This document shows, piece after piece, positions 51,914 through 62,774 of a DNA stretch of 64,000 nt. Each line of letters starts with the position of its first letter. Within the stretch, counting starts at the first letter, position 1. The DNA lies in contig NZ_AP014936.1 in NCBI RefSeq assembly GCF_002355415.1, positions 1,984,001 to 2,048,000 on the forward strand, written 5' to 3'. The DNA comes from Sulfurifustis variabilis (GTDB lineage Bacteria; Pseudomonadota; Gammaproteobacteria; Acidiferrobacterales; Sulfurifustaceae). Under the pieces are notes generated by a model, which did not search any database, was not told the origin of the DNA, and saw only the letters and a list, made by a program, of their open reading frames with translations. The position numbers and the translations under genes are program-made.

Positions 51914-52398
51914 GGCGCGTCGCCCACCGAGATCGCGGGGAACAGCTCCATCTTCTGCACTTCCTCCTGCCCGTCCTGCTTCAGCTCCACGATCCGCACC
52001 GCGTCCATCACGTGGACCATGTCTTCGTAGGCGATGTCCTGCTCCACGAGCAGCGTGGCGTCATCCTTCTCCGGGTACGTCGCCTTCAGCCGCTGCAGGT
52101 AATCGGAAAGCTTCCTGAGGTCGTGCTTTTCGCCGTTCTTCGGAATCGACGCGACGATGCTTCGCCCGTCCCCGATCTGCAGCACGTTCTTCCGCAGGAT
52201 CACCTCGATGGATAGCTGCGGCTTGCTCGACGACGGCCCGCCGGCCGCGGTGGGCAGGTTGAGCTCCATGATGGTGATGCGGGAGAACACGGCGGTGATG
52301 AGGAGGAACGGGATCAGCACCACCATGAGGTTGAGAAAAGTGGTGACGTCGAGCTCCGGCGTCTCCTTGTGCCGCTTGTAGTGGTGCCGGCGCAGCAT
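51910..52398 (-). CDS. ExbD/TolR-family protein (first copy)
   Basis: A 162-residue ExbD/TolR homologue. The critical Asp17 lies in ELDVTTFLNLMVVLIPFLL at the start of the single span. Periplasmic residues 40-160 include YLQRLKATYPEKDDATLLVE. Two ExbD paralogues with one TolQ recall AglQ and AglS with AglR in Myxococcus. The gene is 1 bp from the tolQ-like stop. Confidence 0.92.
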   Translation of the reverse strand: MLRRHHYKRHKETPELDVTTFLNLMVVLIPFLLITAVFSRITIMELNLPTAAGGPSSSKPQLSIEVILRKNVLQIGDGRSIVASIPKNGEKHDLRKLSDYLQRLKATYPEKDDATLLVEQDIAYEDMVHVMDAVRIVELKQDGQEEVQKMELFPAISVGDAP

Positions 52399-52399
52399 C

Positions 52400-53065
52400 T
52401 CAGGCGGCCTTGTTGACCTGGTAATTGCGCTGGGTCGTCGAGGAGATGATGTTCAGTGTCTTTACCGAGGCCATCTCGAGGCTGTCGATGATCTCCTGCG
52501 CGCGCGAGTTCAGGTACGCGTGGGCAAGGAGGAGCGGCACGGCGACGATGAGCCCGAACGCCGTCGTGTTCATGGCGACGGAGATGCTGGCCGACAGCAG
52601 GTCCGCCTTCTCGGCGGGATTGGCGTTGGCGACCGCATTGAACGCCTGGATCAGGCCGATGATGGTGCCGAGCAGACCGAGCAGCGTCGCGATATTCGCG
52701 AACAGCGCGATATACGAGGTCCGCTTCTCGAGCTGCGGGATGATCTCCATCATCCCCTCCTCCATGGCAATCTCGATGTCGTCCCGACGCCGGACCGCGC
52801 CCTGCCGCGCGAGCCCGAGGCTCAGGAGCTGGCTCACGGTCGACGTGTCTCCCGACGTCATCTCGCGGGCCTTGTCGAAGTCCCCCTCGACGAGCACCGG
52901 GTGGAGCTCCTTCCACATCGCCTCGTTCGACTTGCGCACGAGCAGCAGCTTGGCGAAGCGCTCGATTGCGATCGCGAAGCCGACGGCGCCGACGAGCAGG
53001 ATCGGATACATGAACGCCCCGCCATCCTGAATGAAGCTCACGATTGTGTTGAACAGTTCCATCAT
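52400..53065 (-). CDS. TolQ/ExbB/MotA-family proton channel subunit
   Basis: This 221-residue protein has three spans, one near residues 15-40 (AFMYPILLVGAVGFAIAIER) and two at about 120-185. These include ALFANIATLLGLLGTIIGLI and VAMNTTAFGLIVAVPLLLAH, both classic TolQ/ExbB pore motifs. It forms the proton-driven motor with the two ExbD proteins encoded next. It is not the cell's main Tol-Pal locus, since tolA, tolB and pal are absent. Confidence 0.93.
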   Translation of the reverse strand: MMELFNTIVSFIQDGGAFMYPILLVGAVGFAIAIERFAKLLLVRKSNEAMWKELHPVLVEGDFDKAREMTSGDTSTVSQLLSLGLARQGAVRRRDDIEIAMEEGMMEIIPQLEKRTSYIALFANIATLLGLLGTIIGLIQAFNAVANANPAEKADLLSASISVAMNTTAFGLIVAVPLLLAHAYLNSRAQEIIDSLEMASVKTLNIISSTTQRNYQVNKAA

Positions 53066-53103
53066 TCAGCCCTCGAGAAGAAAAGCCATGTACGTTGTAA
53101 GGA

Positions 53104-53388
53104 TCAGCGGCCGGCACTGATTTCGTAGAACTCCAGCTGACGCATGAACACTTCCTTGTCGACCGGGGACATCGCGTCGTTCAGGAGGCCCGAGCGGAGG
53201 TCGGTCTCGAGACCGATCTCCGAGCTCTTCCACGGAACGATGTAGAGCGCCTTCGGCGTCTCGTTGTTGCCGAGCACCGACATGCCCGAAAGCTCCTTCG
53301 CCTCGTTGCTCGCGCTCCTGCCGCCCTCCGCGCTCGCCGCGACGTTCACTGCGCACAACAACATCGCGAGGACGATTCTTGGATTCAT
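53104..53388 (-). CDS. Small exported hypothetical protein
   Basis: A 94-residue protein with a signal peptide (MNPRIVLAMLLCAVNVAASA). The mature part contains LSGMSVLGNNETPKALYIVPW. The ATG at 53388 is preferred over an upstream start because GAGGTG lies at ideal spacing and the signal peptide begins there. It lies between the TPR lipoprotein and the tolQ-like gene, so it is likely a periplasmic part of the same machine. Family unknown to me. Confidence 0.7.
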   Translation of the reverse strand: MNPRIVLAMLLCAVNVAASAEGGRSASNEAKELSGMSVLGNNETPKALYIVPWKSSEIGLETDLRSGLLNDAMSPVDKEVFMRQLEFYEISAGR

Positions 53389-53398
53389 GGTGGGCACC

Positions 53399-54034
53399 TC
53401 AGCGCTTCTGTTGGTCGAGTCGTTTTTCCACATCGGCGATCCAGATCGGCACGTTCTTGTCGTCCGGCGCTCCCGCGCTGTACGTCCGGTAATGCGAGAG
53501 AGCGCAGTCGAGATCGCCCAGATAGATGTCGCACAGGATCCCCAGGTTCTTTCTGGCCGGCAGGAAACCGGGATGGCGCGTCAGGGCCTGCTCATAGGCC
53601 TTCCGCGCCTCGGCGAACTTGCCGGTCTTGCGGCAGATCAGGCCGTACTCGACGTTGGCCACGGGATGGACCGGGTCGAGCCTCAGCGCCTTCTTGATGC
53701 TCTCCTCCGCCGCCGGGAGCTTCCCCATGCGTCGATACGCGATCGCGAGATTGATGTACGGGGCGGTATGCCCCGGGGCACGCTGGGTCACGCTGCTCAG
53801 GAGTTCGACGCCCTTCTCGTACTCACCCGCCCTCAAATGTCTCATCGCGGCCTCGAAATCGCTGCGCACATCGGCGTCTACATCTACTTTTTCATGGCCG
53901 GTGAACGCGCTTTTGTCACTTTCCGCCCGACCAGCCTGATTCGGGGACGGACCGACGGCGCAACCGGCGAGCATCAGCACGGCCATGGCCGCGAGAAGAC
54001 CAAAGGGGGAATGTGGCGCAGTGAAATGCGTCAT
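53399..54034 (-). CDS. TPR lipoprotein
   Basis: A 211-residue protein with a lipobox (VLMLAGCAVG, Cys25) and at least three TPR units in residues 60-170 (AMRHLRAGEYEKGVELLSSV and YINLAIAYRRMGKLPAAEES among them). It resembles the small TPR lipoproteins of envelope assembly systems; in Myxococcus, GltE/AglT holds a comparable place. It starts the TolQ/ExbD/AgmX-like operon, with 10 bp to the next gene. Confidence 0.85.
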   Translation of the reverse strand: MTHFTAPHSPFGLLAAMAVLMLAGCAVGPSPNQAGRAESDKSAFTGHEKVDVDADVRSDFEAAMRHLRAGEYEKGVELLSSVTQRAPGHTAPYINLAIAYRRMGKLPAAEESIKKALRLDPVHPVANVEYGLICRKTGKFAEARKAYEQALTRHPGFLPARKNLGILCDIYLGDLDCALSHYRTYSAGAPDDKNVPIWIADVEKRLDQQKR

Positions 54035-54343
54035 GCGGGTGAAACGTCCCTATCCATCACTCGGTTCGGTCCGGACCGCTGAGACCCGGGAAGGTTGTGT
54101 GCGGCCACGGCCGTAAAGCACCTCATCCGATGGACGGCTCGCCGAGACGCTCCGAAAGTGCGCGTCGAGCCGGCTAGTTAAGGAGATAGTTGCGATTCCG
54201 GAGCCCGTCAACGCGGCGCGCCCCGTTTCCGCCGGCCGTCCGACGGCGACGAACCGTCTGGCCATCGCGTCTCGTTGAACTACACTTCCCGCCCTCTTCG
54301 CTTTTCCGGTTCGGCGACGGCGCAGCGTGCCGGGGCCGCGATG
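54035..54343. promoter_or_regulatory. Intergenic region with candidate promoter for the motor operon
   Basis: No gene is seen in these 309 bp. On the minus strand TTGACG (54211-54206) and TATCTC (54188-54183) are separated by 17 bp and form a plausible sigma-70 promoter about 150 bp upstream of the TPR lipoprotein start. The -10 is weak (3 of 6). Confidence 0.4.
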
Positions 54344-57300
54344 TCACGGCGCGGGGACCGTATCCGGGGTGGTCGGCTGCGGGGACGCCTGTTCGGTCTG
54401 CTCGGCCTGCACGAGCTTTTCGGCCGGGGTGGCCGGTGCCGGGGCGGCAGGCGCGGTGGTCGCCTCGTATCGGTACGGACCCATGGTATCGACAAAGTCG
54501 AGATCGTCTTCGGCCTTCGCGTAGCGGGCGGGCATCAGCTTCGCCAGCTTCTCGAGACTCTTGTCGATCCACGCGTTGTAGACCCCGACGCCGAGCAGCT
54601 CGAGATTCTTCTGGTGCACGGCAATGGCCTTCTCCTCGAAGGGATAGGCCTGCTCCTCGAGCGCCAGCTCGTACTGCTCGCGCTCGAGCGCATCGAGGTT
54701 GTCCGGCCTTTCCGACTCCATGAGTGCCCGGCCGAAGTGGTGGTAGATCTCCGCCATGTAGTAGGCGGCCGCCGCGGTCACTTCGCCCGCCTGGTAGTCG
54801 ACCAGCTTGCCGAAAGCGTCGGTCGCCTCCTTCATCGCCGCCTTCTTTCGGACCAGGTTCTTCTCGAACGGCTTCACCAGCTTGATCGCCGTGAAGCGCT
54901 CGTACAGCGGTTCGGTCAGCGCCAGTGCCGAGACGGCGGCCAGGTACCGCGTGCGGTCCGTGCGCGCGCTGCCGGCCCGCGCGTCGGCGTCGACGATCTG
55001 CTTCAGCTCGGCGACGTAGCCCTTCGTGTCGTTCGCCGATTTGAGAAGGCCCGCGATCTTGTAACGCATCTCGAGCGCCATCTCCACGGGCCGCGGAAAG
55101 TGCTCCACGTAGCGGCGGTAGACCCGCAGCGCCTGCCCGGCCTGTCCCGCCTGCTCGTAAAGCTCGGCCGCGAGCGACAGCGCGCCGCGGCGCAGCTCCT
55201 CTTCCTTCGTCTCCGTCTCGATACGCTCGTACTCGGCGGCCGCCAGCGCCGGCTGGCCGGCCTCCTTGTGGGCGAACGCGATCTTCTTCGTGACCTCCGG
55301 CTGCAGTGTGTGCCCCGGGTAGTTCTTGCGGAACGCCTGCAGCACCTCGATCGCGCGGTCCCATGTCTTGAGATGCAGGAGCGCGGTCGCGCCGTCGTAC
55401 TCGGCCGCCGGCCGAATCTTCGAGGTCGGCGCGATGTGACCGATCCGCAGGAAATGTCCGGCCGCCGTCTTGTGATCCTCCTGCTTGCTCGCGAGCTCGC
55501 CTTGCTTGTAGATCGAGGCGGCGAGGTTGTCGATCACCGCTTCGCGCGCCTTGTCGTTTTCGGCCGTCAGCCGCAGGACCGTCAGATAGCCGTCTTCCGC
55601 GTCCTTGAACCGCTGGAGCTCGAGGGAGGAATGGGCCACGACCAGCCAGGCCGCGCGCCGGACGTCCTGCTCCGAGTCCGGGAAGCGGCCGATCAGCTTT
55701 TGCGCCGTCGCCAGCGCGCGCTCGTAGTGCTTCGTCTCGTAGAGATCGTCCGCCGCCGCGCCGAGCACCACCGCGGCCTTCTCGTGCTTCGGGAAGGTGT
55801 CCGCGAACCGGAGCGAGCTGCGGATGATCTCCTCCCGGACGATCTCGCTTCCGGCCGCTGCGCGCCCCTTGAGCGCCTCGCGATGCGCGTAGACGGCCGC
55901 GTACCCGGCCGCCGCCGCCTTCTCGTGGCCCGGATAGTCGTAGGCCGTCTTCTCGTACTCGCGCGCGGCGTCCCCGAACGCCTTGTGCTCGAGCAGCAGG
56001 TCGGCCAGCTGGTAGTTCATCCCCGGGGCGTCGGCGTCCTGCGGGAAGGACGCGAGCGACTCCCGGTACCAGGTCAGCGCTTCCTGGAAGTTCGTGCCCT
56101 TGTCCCTGTCCAGCCGCTTGTCCTGGTAGAGCGCGTGGTAGTGGTTCGCCAGGTCGTACAGGTTCTTCTTCAGGTAACCCACCACCTCCGGGTGCGCCTT
56201 GGGATCGTAGTGCTTCCAGTACGGGGCGTTGAGCCCGTACGTGCGCGCGAAGTCCTTCGTGGAGTCGATGACGAGCTTGGGGAAGCCGCCCTTCCGATAG
56301 ATATCGATCACCTGCATGTCGAAGTGCGGCGACATTCTGTGAAGCGGGTTGCGCTGCACGAACGCCTTGTACGTCACGGCCGCGTCGTTGTAGCGGCGCT
56401 TGTCCAGGTAGAACTCGCCGAGATTGCGGTAGATGTCGACCTCGTAGGGCCGCTTGCCGGTCCTGCCGAAGAACTCGGTGACCGCGGTCGGTCCACCGGA
56501 GTTGGAGAAGCTCAGGCTGATCACCCGGAAGGTGTCGTCGACGCGCTTCTTCTCGAGCTCGTCGTGCGACTTCTCGAAGTCGTAGCCGGTCGCGATCTTG
56601 TAATCCAGCAGGGCGACGAACTGGTCGAGCGCCTCCTCATAGAGCTCCTGCTTGTAGAACGTCCACCCGAGCTTGTAGAGCGCGAGCTCGTAGAAGGGCG
56701 ATCGGGCGCCGATGTCCACGATCGCCTTGTAGGCGTCCTCTGCGTCCAGGATCTTCTTGCGCGTGAAGAAGTACTCGCCTCGCCGGAACTGGACCTCGTC
56801 GACGTAACGGGATCGCGGGTGCTCCTTCACGAGGCGGTTCATGACCGCCATGGCCTCGTCGAGCTCGCCCAGCTCCTCGTACGCGCGCGACATGTGGTAC
56901 AGCACCTGGTCCTTGCGGTCGTACAGCGGGTACTTCGCCAGGAGCTGCTTGTAGAGCGCGATCGCGTCCCGGGCGCCCGCTCTCTCGAGATCGGCCGCGG
57001 CCGGCAGAGGCGCGTCGCCCGTCTGCGCAACGCTCTCGATCGCCTGGCTCTCGGTCGCCCGCTTCTCGAAGTCACGCTCCGATTCGGCCGCCACGGGGCG
57101 CGACCCCCGCGCTGGCGCGGCCGGCACGGCCGTCGCCTGCCTGCGCGCGGCCTCGTAGGGCGCCGGCCTGTCGATCGTCGCCCCGGTCGGGCGCTCCGCC
57201 CTGGCGCGCTCGGACGAGGCGCCGATGATGCCGTACTCCTTCTCGATCTTGAGATCCGCGAGCCGACGGATCGCTTCCGGGGCCATCGGCGACTCGGGCG

Positions 57301-57481
57301 TCGCCGCCAGGAACTGCTCGTAGCCCTCGATCGCCTTCTCGATCCCGCCCTCGATCCGCTCTTCCTTGATCTCGATGGTGACGTTCTTCAGGTCCGCGAG
57401 CGTGGCCTGGTCGCCCGTCGAGGCGCACGAGATCGCCAGGGCGGAAAGCGCGAGCACGGCGATGCGGGGCGCCGGGCCCAT
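54344..57481 (-). CDS. Large TPR lipoprotein
   Basis: The ATG at 57481 gives 1,045 residues with a lipobox (LALSALAISCAST). A region rich in Ala/Arg/Pro follows (about 60-140), then continuous TPR repeats from about 150 to 950, for example LYHMSRAYEELGELDEAMAV, LYKLGWTFYKQELYEEALDQ and YEKTAYDYPGHEKAAAAGYA. The C-terminal 60 residues are Ala/Pro/Thr-rich. Long TPR outer-membrane lipoproteins of this type resemble components of Myxococcus Glt complexes. Its start overlaps the stop of the 625-residue gene by 1 bp (TGATG), so the two are coupled. Confidence 0.85.
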   Translation of the reverse strand: MGPAPRIAVLALSALAISCASTGDQATLADLKNVTIEIKEERIEGGIEKAIEGYEQFLAATPESPMAPEAIRRLADLKIEKEYGIIGASSERARAERPTGATIDRPAPYEAARRQATAVPAAPARGSRPVAAESERDFEKRATESQAIESVAQTGDAPLPAAADLERAGARDAIALYKQLLAKYPLYDRKDQVLYHMSRAYEELGELDEAMAVMNRLVKEHPRSRYVDEVQFRRGEYFFTRKKILDAEDAYKAIVDIGARSPFYELALYKLGWTFYKQELYEEALDQFVALLDYKIATGYDFEKSHDELEKKRVDDTFRVISLSFSNSGGPTAVTEFFGRTGKRPYEVDIYRNLGEFYLDKRRYNDAAVTYKAFVQRNPLHRMSPHFDMQVIDIYRKGGFPKLVIDSTKDFARTYGLNAPYWKHYDPKAHPEVVGYLKKNLYDLANHYHALYQDKRLDRDKGTNFQEALTWYRESLASFPQDADAPGMNYQLADLLLEHKAFGDAAREYEKTAYDYPGHEKAAAAGYAAVYAHREALKGRAAAGSEIVREEIIRSSLRFADTFPKHEKAAVVLGAAADDLYETKHYERALATAQKLIGRFPDSEQDVRRAAWLVVAHSSLELQRFKDAEDGYLTVLRLTAENDKAREAVIDNLAASIYKQGELASKQEDHKTAAGHFLRIGHIAPTSKIRPAAEYDGATALLHLKTWDRAIEVLQAFRKNYPGHTLQPEVTKKIAFAHKEAGQPALAAAEYERIETETKEEELRRGALSLAAELYEQAGQAGQALRVYRRYVEHFPRPVEMALEMRYKIAGLLKSANDTKGYVAELKQIVDADARAGSARTDRTRYLAAVSALALTEPLYERFTAIKLVKPFEKNLVRKKAAMKEATDAFGKLVDYQAGEVTAAAAYYMAEIYHHFGRALMESERPDNLDALEREQYELALEEQAYPFEEKAIAVHQKNLELLGVGVYNAWIDKSLEKLAKLMPARYAKAEDDLDFVDTMGPYRYEATTAPAAPAPATPAEKLVQAEQTEQASPQPTTPDTVPAP

Positions 57482-59358
57482 CAGTCCACCCGCTCCTCGC
57501 TCTGGGTCGCGCGGTCGTAGCTGTCCGCCATCGCGAACCGCGCTCTCACCTGGTATTCCTCGAGCCGACGCGACCGCCTCTCCAGCTCGTTGACGGCCAT
57601 CGTCTCGAGCATGCGCCCCTGCCGGGTCATGAGCGTCGCGACCTGCTCCCGCGCCTCGCGCACGCGCACGCGCAGCTGCCGGGTGAGCTCGTATCCCTCG
57701 TAGCTCTGGGTCGCCGCCTGGCGGGTGCGCACGAACGAGTCGTATTGCTGCTTCAGGACGTCGACCACCGCGTCGAGCTCCCGCAGGTGCTTGTACGCCT
57801 CGGTCAGGCGCCGGTCGTACTCGGTCCGGATGCGCCAATGCAGCAGGCCCCTCAACCGCCCGACGCGCTCCAGCAGAGCGTCCCGCCCCGGGCCCCGGGA
57901 CTTCTGCGCCGCCCGCTCGATCTGCGCGAGCCTCTGGCGCACGAGACGCTCGTTTGCCGTCGCCAGGAAATCGGGCCGCGGCGCGACCAGCATGGCGTCG
58001 ATGCGCTTGGCCACGCGTTCCCGTTGCTCCAGGCGCAGGCGCATCCGGGAGTCGAGCACCCGGAACGTGCGGTCGACGTCGGGGAGCAGGGGCTGGTAGT
58101 AGGCGCGTCGGATCGCGATCAGCTCCTCGTAGGCGTCGAGACTCTCGTCCCAGGCGATCAGCTTCTTCCGCAGTTCCTCCAGGTCGAGGTAGTTCCGAAG
58201 CGAGGTCTGGAAGTCGTGCGACGCCATGAGATCCGTCAGGTAGTACGTCTCGGGGCTGTCGGGCAGGCTGCGCAGGTTGACGACCCAATTGCGGTCCTGC
58301 TTGATCTCCTCCCGGGCGAGCGCCACAAGGAACTTCCCGTCGCGGATGCTGGCGATGGAGGCGGACAGCCGCTCGAGCTCCTTCCCGAACGCCTCCAGCG
58401 CGCCTCCGTAGAGCAGCGCGGCCTTCCCGTGAACGTTGAGCTTGCCGTAGGCGAAGGGGACTGCGAGCAGCCCTTCCTGCACGGCCTCGTCCGTGACGTC
58501 GCGCTTGATCAGTATCGTCCAGGGGACGAGCGCCCGATCGAAGCGACCGAGCGTGGCGTCCGCCCAGCCGGCCGCGAGCAGCGCCCGGTTGGAATAGGGG
58601 CCGACCAGGCGCACACGCTCGAGGTAAGGCCGCGCCTGCTCCGGATGCTTGTTCTCGAGCAGGGTGCTGCCGAGCACGAGGTTCGACTTGTCCCGGATGG
58701 CGAGCGTCGCCGGCTCGCTGCCGCCGAGCTGACCGGCCCTGTCGAGCTGCCGGCCGCCCTCCTCCGGGTGCCCGCCGCGCCAGAGCGCGATGCCGAGGTT
58801 GTAGGCCGCGAACCCTTCAAAGCCCTTCGCCCCCTGCAGGCCGCTCAGGATCTTCACGGCGTCGTCGAAGCGCCCGGTGGCCATGAGGACCTGCCCGCGC
58901 AGGAACGCGACGTCGTCGCGGATCCGCTCCGGGACCTTGCCCTGAATGCGGTCGAGCGCATGGAGCGCATTGACCGGATCGTTCTTCTGGAAGTGGAGGC
59001 GCGCCAGACGGTAAGCCGCCTCGTTGCGGACCGACTGCTCCACATCGCCTTCGAGGACGGCCTTGATCGCCCGTCCCGCCCGGTGATGCATGCGGTAGTA
59101 AAGCTCGAAGTCGCCGACGGCGAACTCCGCTTCGCCGATGTGCCGATGGAGGGAGTCGAGCTCGGGCTCGTCCAGCCCGTAGTGCTGGCCCAGCTCGGTA
59201 TCGAGTCGGGCGATGGCGTCGAAGTACTCGCCCTGATAGGCGTGGTAGAGCGCCTCCCCGAAATAAAGATCCCGCAGCGGGCCCCGGGCGGGCGCGTTGG
59301 CGGCGAGAGCGGACGAGAGGATCGAGAGCCCCGCAACCCAGAGTAAGGCGCGACGCAT
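57481..59358 (-). CDS. Periplasmic TPR and coiled-coil protein
   Basis: A 625-residue exported protein with a signal peptide (MRRALLWVAGLSILSSALA). Residues about 30-300 are TPR-like (YFGEALYHAYQGEYFDAIAR, AYNLGIALWRGGHPEEGGRQ); the second half is largely coiled-coil (about 400-600), rich in Arg, Glu and Leu. It is translationally coupled to the large TPR lipoprotein and preceded by the 175-residue gene by 3 bp. I infer a scaffolding role in the envelope machine. Confidence 0.8.
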   Translation of the reverse strand: MRRALLWVAGLSILSSALAANAPARGPLRDLYFGEALYHAYQGEYFDAIARLDTELGQHYGLDEPELDSLHRHIGEAEFAVGDFELYYRMHHRAGRAIKAVLEGDVEQSVRNEAAYRLARLHFQKNDPVNALHALDRIQGKVPERIRDDVAFLRGQVLMATGRFDDAVKILSGLQGAKGFEGFAAYNLGIALWRGGHPEEGGRQLDRAGQLGGSEPATLAIRDKSNLVLGSTLLENKHPEQARPYLERVRLVGPYSNRALLAAGWADATLGRFDRALVPWTILIKRDVTDEAVQEGLLAVPFAYGKLNVHGKAALLYGGALEAFGKELERLSASIASIRDGKFLVALAREEIKQDRNWVVNLRSLPDSPETYYLTDLMASHDFQTSLRNYLDLEELRKKLIAWDESLDAYEELIAIRRAYYQPLLPDVDRTFRVLDSRMRLRLEQRERVAKRIDAMLVAPRPDFLATANERLVRQRLAQIERAAQKSRGPGRDALLERVGRLRGLLHWRIRTEYDRRLTEAYKHLRELDAVVDVLKQQYDSFVRTRQAATQSYEGYELTRQLRVRVREAREQVATLMTRQGRMLETMAVNELERRSRRLEEYQVRARFAMADSYDRATQSEERVD

Positions 59359-59361
59359 GGA

Positions 59362-59889
59362 CTACCAGTCTTTGAGGGAAATGCCCTGCTCGCCGGCGCC
59401 GGGCCCCGCAAAGGTGATCCCGACCAGCTTCGGACCGACGTCCTTGGTCAGCTTGAAGCTTCCGCTCTGGCGATACTCGCCCCCGCTCTCGGCCTTGCCG
59501 AGCACGCTCACGCGCAGGTCATGATCGCCCTTGAGGACGTTCCCGGTATAGATGCGCTGCACGCCGCCCTGCCGCAGCGCCTCGAGCTCCTTGTAGGTAT
59601 ATAAATGATGCGCGACCGCCTTCCCGTCGATCTGGATCTCGACCGCGTCGAGGCGCCACTTTGCGCCCCGCGGCAGCGAGACGAACAGGGAAACCTGCGT
59701 GTTGGAGGGATAGAGCAGCTTTTCTTCCAGCCGGCTCAGCTCGGCCGCGATGCCGAGGACATCCGATTTGATTTCCTGTATCTGCTCGTCCAGCCCCTGG
59801 ATCTGCTCGCGCGACACCTCTTCGGCCGCGCTCGCCGAGGCGGCGACACAGGTTGCAGCAAACAACGCGGCCAGAACCAGCCGATACAT
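59362..59889 (-). CDS. Exported hypothetical protein (175 aa)
   Basis: The ATG at 59889 (MYRLVLAALFAATCVAASAS) starts at a signal peptide with GGGAGG 8 bp upstream, so the longer frame is rejected. A short coiled coil (about 25-60: QGLDEQIQEIKSDVLGIAAE) precedes a beta-rich domain (KWRLDAVEIQIDGKAVAHHL, NVLKGDHDLRVSVLG). The family is not one I can name. As first gene of the TPR operon it is likely part of the same envelope system. Confidence 0.75.
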   Translation of the reverse strand: MYRLVLAALFAATCVAASASAAEEVSREQIQGLDEQIQEIKSDVLGIAAELSRLEEKLLYPSNTQVSLFVSLPRGAKWRLDAVEIQIDGKAVAHHLYTYKELEALRQGGVQRIYTGNVLKGDHDLRVSVLGKAESGGEYRQSGSFKLTKDVGPKLVGITFAGPGAGEQGISLKDW

Positions 59890-60314
59890 GACATTGACCT
59901 CCCGTTTACGGCTCCCAGGAGCCAACGGTGATTCTCAGGGGGTTTCGATGCGGGCGTTGCCGGATCGGCCTGGCCGCTCCATTGAATCGCGTCCTCGATC
60001 CTCTCCCTTGAGAGTATCGGAGCAACGGTCGCTGTCAACGTAGACGACCCCGTGCGCGCTTACCGCTCGCCGCCGACGAAGCGTCAGGTTCGCGAAGCGG
60101 CGTACCGAGTTTTCCATACCTGGTTCGCCGGCGACGACGATGCGCGGTCGCCCGCCACGGCGACCTGCACCGTGCGTGACCACGAACGGTCGAAACGGCG
60201 GGAAAAGCGGTAGGGGCGCGCTGCCCGAGCGGAGAAAGCCGGCCGGGCGGCGCAAGTCGCATACGCCGGCGGGTCGGTTTCCGGCGTCGCGAGCGTCGAC
60301 GCCGATGTCGCGGT
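59890..60314. other. Intergenic region upstream of the TPR operon, no gene seen
   Basis: These 425 bp lie between the serS stop and the 175-residue gene on the minus strand. They contain the promoter listed separately and a small GGCTCC-GGAGCC hairpin (59910-59923) just upstream of the Shine-Dalgarno. Frames here are short and have no recognisable content. I found no clear terminator for serS. Confidence 0.45.
60011..60038 (-). promoter_or_regulatory. Sigma-70 promoter for the TPR operon
   Basis: On the minus strand a perfect -35 TTGACA (60038-60033) and -10 TACTCT (60016-60011) are separated by 16 bp. Transcription would start near 60003, leaving a leader of about 115 nt to the ATG at 59889. 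Confidence 0.6.
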
Positions 60315-61898
<1,584 letters not shown>

Positions 61899-61902
<4 letters not shown>

Positions 61903-62273
61903 AGCTGCCTCCCGAGCAGGACACCGATCCACGCGGCGGCCACGCAGAGCAACACGCTTGCTCCCGCGTTGACGGCCGCCCGCAGGTGCGCCCCCTGCTC
62001 GATCAGGTTCAACGTCTCGATCGAAAAGGCGGAGAAGGTCGTGAAGCCGCCGAGCAGGCCGATCAGCACCCCGGCGCGCAGCACGGTGTCGTTCCCCATG
62101 CGATCGAGGAAGATCACGAACAGGAAACCCATGAGCAGGCTCCCCAGCACGTTGACCGACAGGGTGCCGTACGGAAAGCCCCGGCCGAGCAGCGCGTGCA
62201 CGGACGTCGACATCCAGTAGCGGAGCACGCTGCCCGCCGCGCCGCCGATCGCGATTGCGACGACCTGGCTCAT
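61899..62273 (-). CDS. crcB: Fluoride ion channel CrcB (Fluc)
   Basis: CrcB (124 aa) exports fluoride as a dual-topology dimer. Four spans are visible. Signatures are GGAAGSVLRYW, GTLSVNVLGSLLMGFLF with the pore Asn, and GLLGGFTTFSAFSIE with the pore-lining Phe/Thr residues. No fluoride riboswitch core was found upstream; the gene sits inside a run of closely spaced genes. Confidence 0.96.
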
Positions 62274-62283
62274 GACGACGGGG

Positions 62284-62772
62284 TCATCGCCGCGCGGCCT
62301 TGCGGTTCCAGTATTCCGCCTGGCGCGGATCCCGGGGCAGCCCGAAGCGCCCCTCGCTGTAACCGCGCGCGAGCGTCTTCTGCGCGCGCCGATACCCGCC
62401 TTCGGCCGAGCGCTTCAACCACTTTACCGCCTCGGCGTCGTCCTGCTCGGCGCCGCCGAGGCCGAAGGCGTAACCGACCGCCAGCTTGTATTGGGCCCGG
62501 GCGTAGCCCTTTTCGGCCGAGCGCCGGTACCAGAGCGCCATCTGCTCGTTGTCCTTCTCGACCCCCTGCCCCTTCTCGTACATCCGGCCCACGTAATATT
62601 CGGCCTGCGGGTCGCCCTGCTCGGCGAGCGGGCGAAACAGCTTCATGGCCCGCTCGTAATCGGCGGACTGGTACGCCGTGAGCGCGTCGGCATGAGGCGA
62701 ACCGCCGGCGTCGGCGGTGACGGCGAGCACCAGGCACGAAGCGATCACCGCGATGATTCCGAAGCGTCGCAT
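62284..62772 (-). CDS. Sel1-repeat exported protein
   Basis: A 162-residue protein beginning with a signal peptide (MRRFGIIAVIASCLVLAVTADA). Three to four Sel1/TPR repeats follow (PLAEQGDPQAEYYVGRMYEK, WYRRSAEKGYARAQYKLAVG, WLKRSAEGGYRRAQKTLARG). Sel1 repeats mediate protein-protein contacts in the periplasm. The ATG at 62772 is 2 bp after the rarA stop; crcB follows after 10 bp. Confidence 0.9.
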   Translation of the reverse strand: MRRFGIIAVIASCLVLAVTADAGGSPHADALTAYQSADYERAMKLFRPLAEQGDPQAEYYVGRMYEKGQGVEKDNEQMALWYRRSAEKGYARAQYKLAVGYAFGLGGAEQDDAEAVKWLKRSAEGGYRRAQKTLARGYSEGRFGLPRDPRQAEYWNRKAARR

Positions 62773-62774
62773 TC

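Noticed and set aside
54344-58288. 1,314-residue reading of the TPR lipoprotein gene
   Set aside because: The extra 269 N-terminal residues are out-of-frame sequence of the neighbouring gene; the lipobox start at 57481 is correct.
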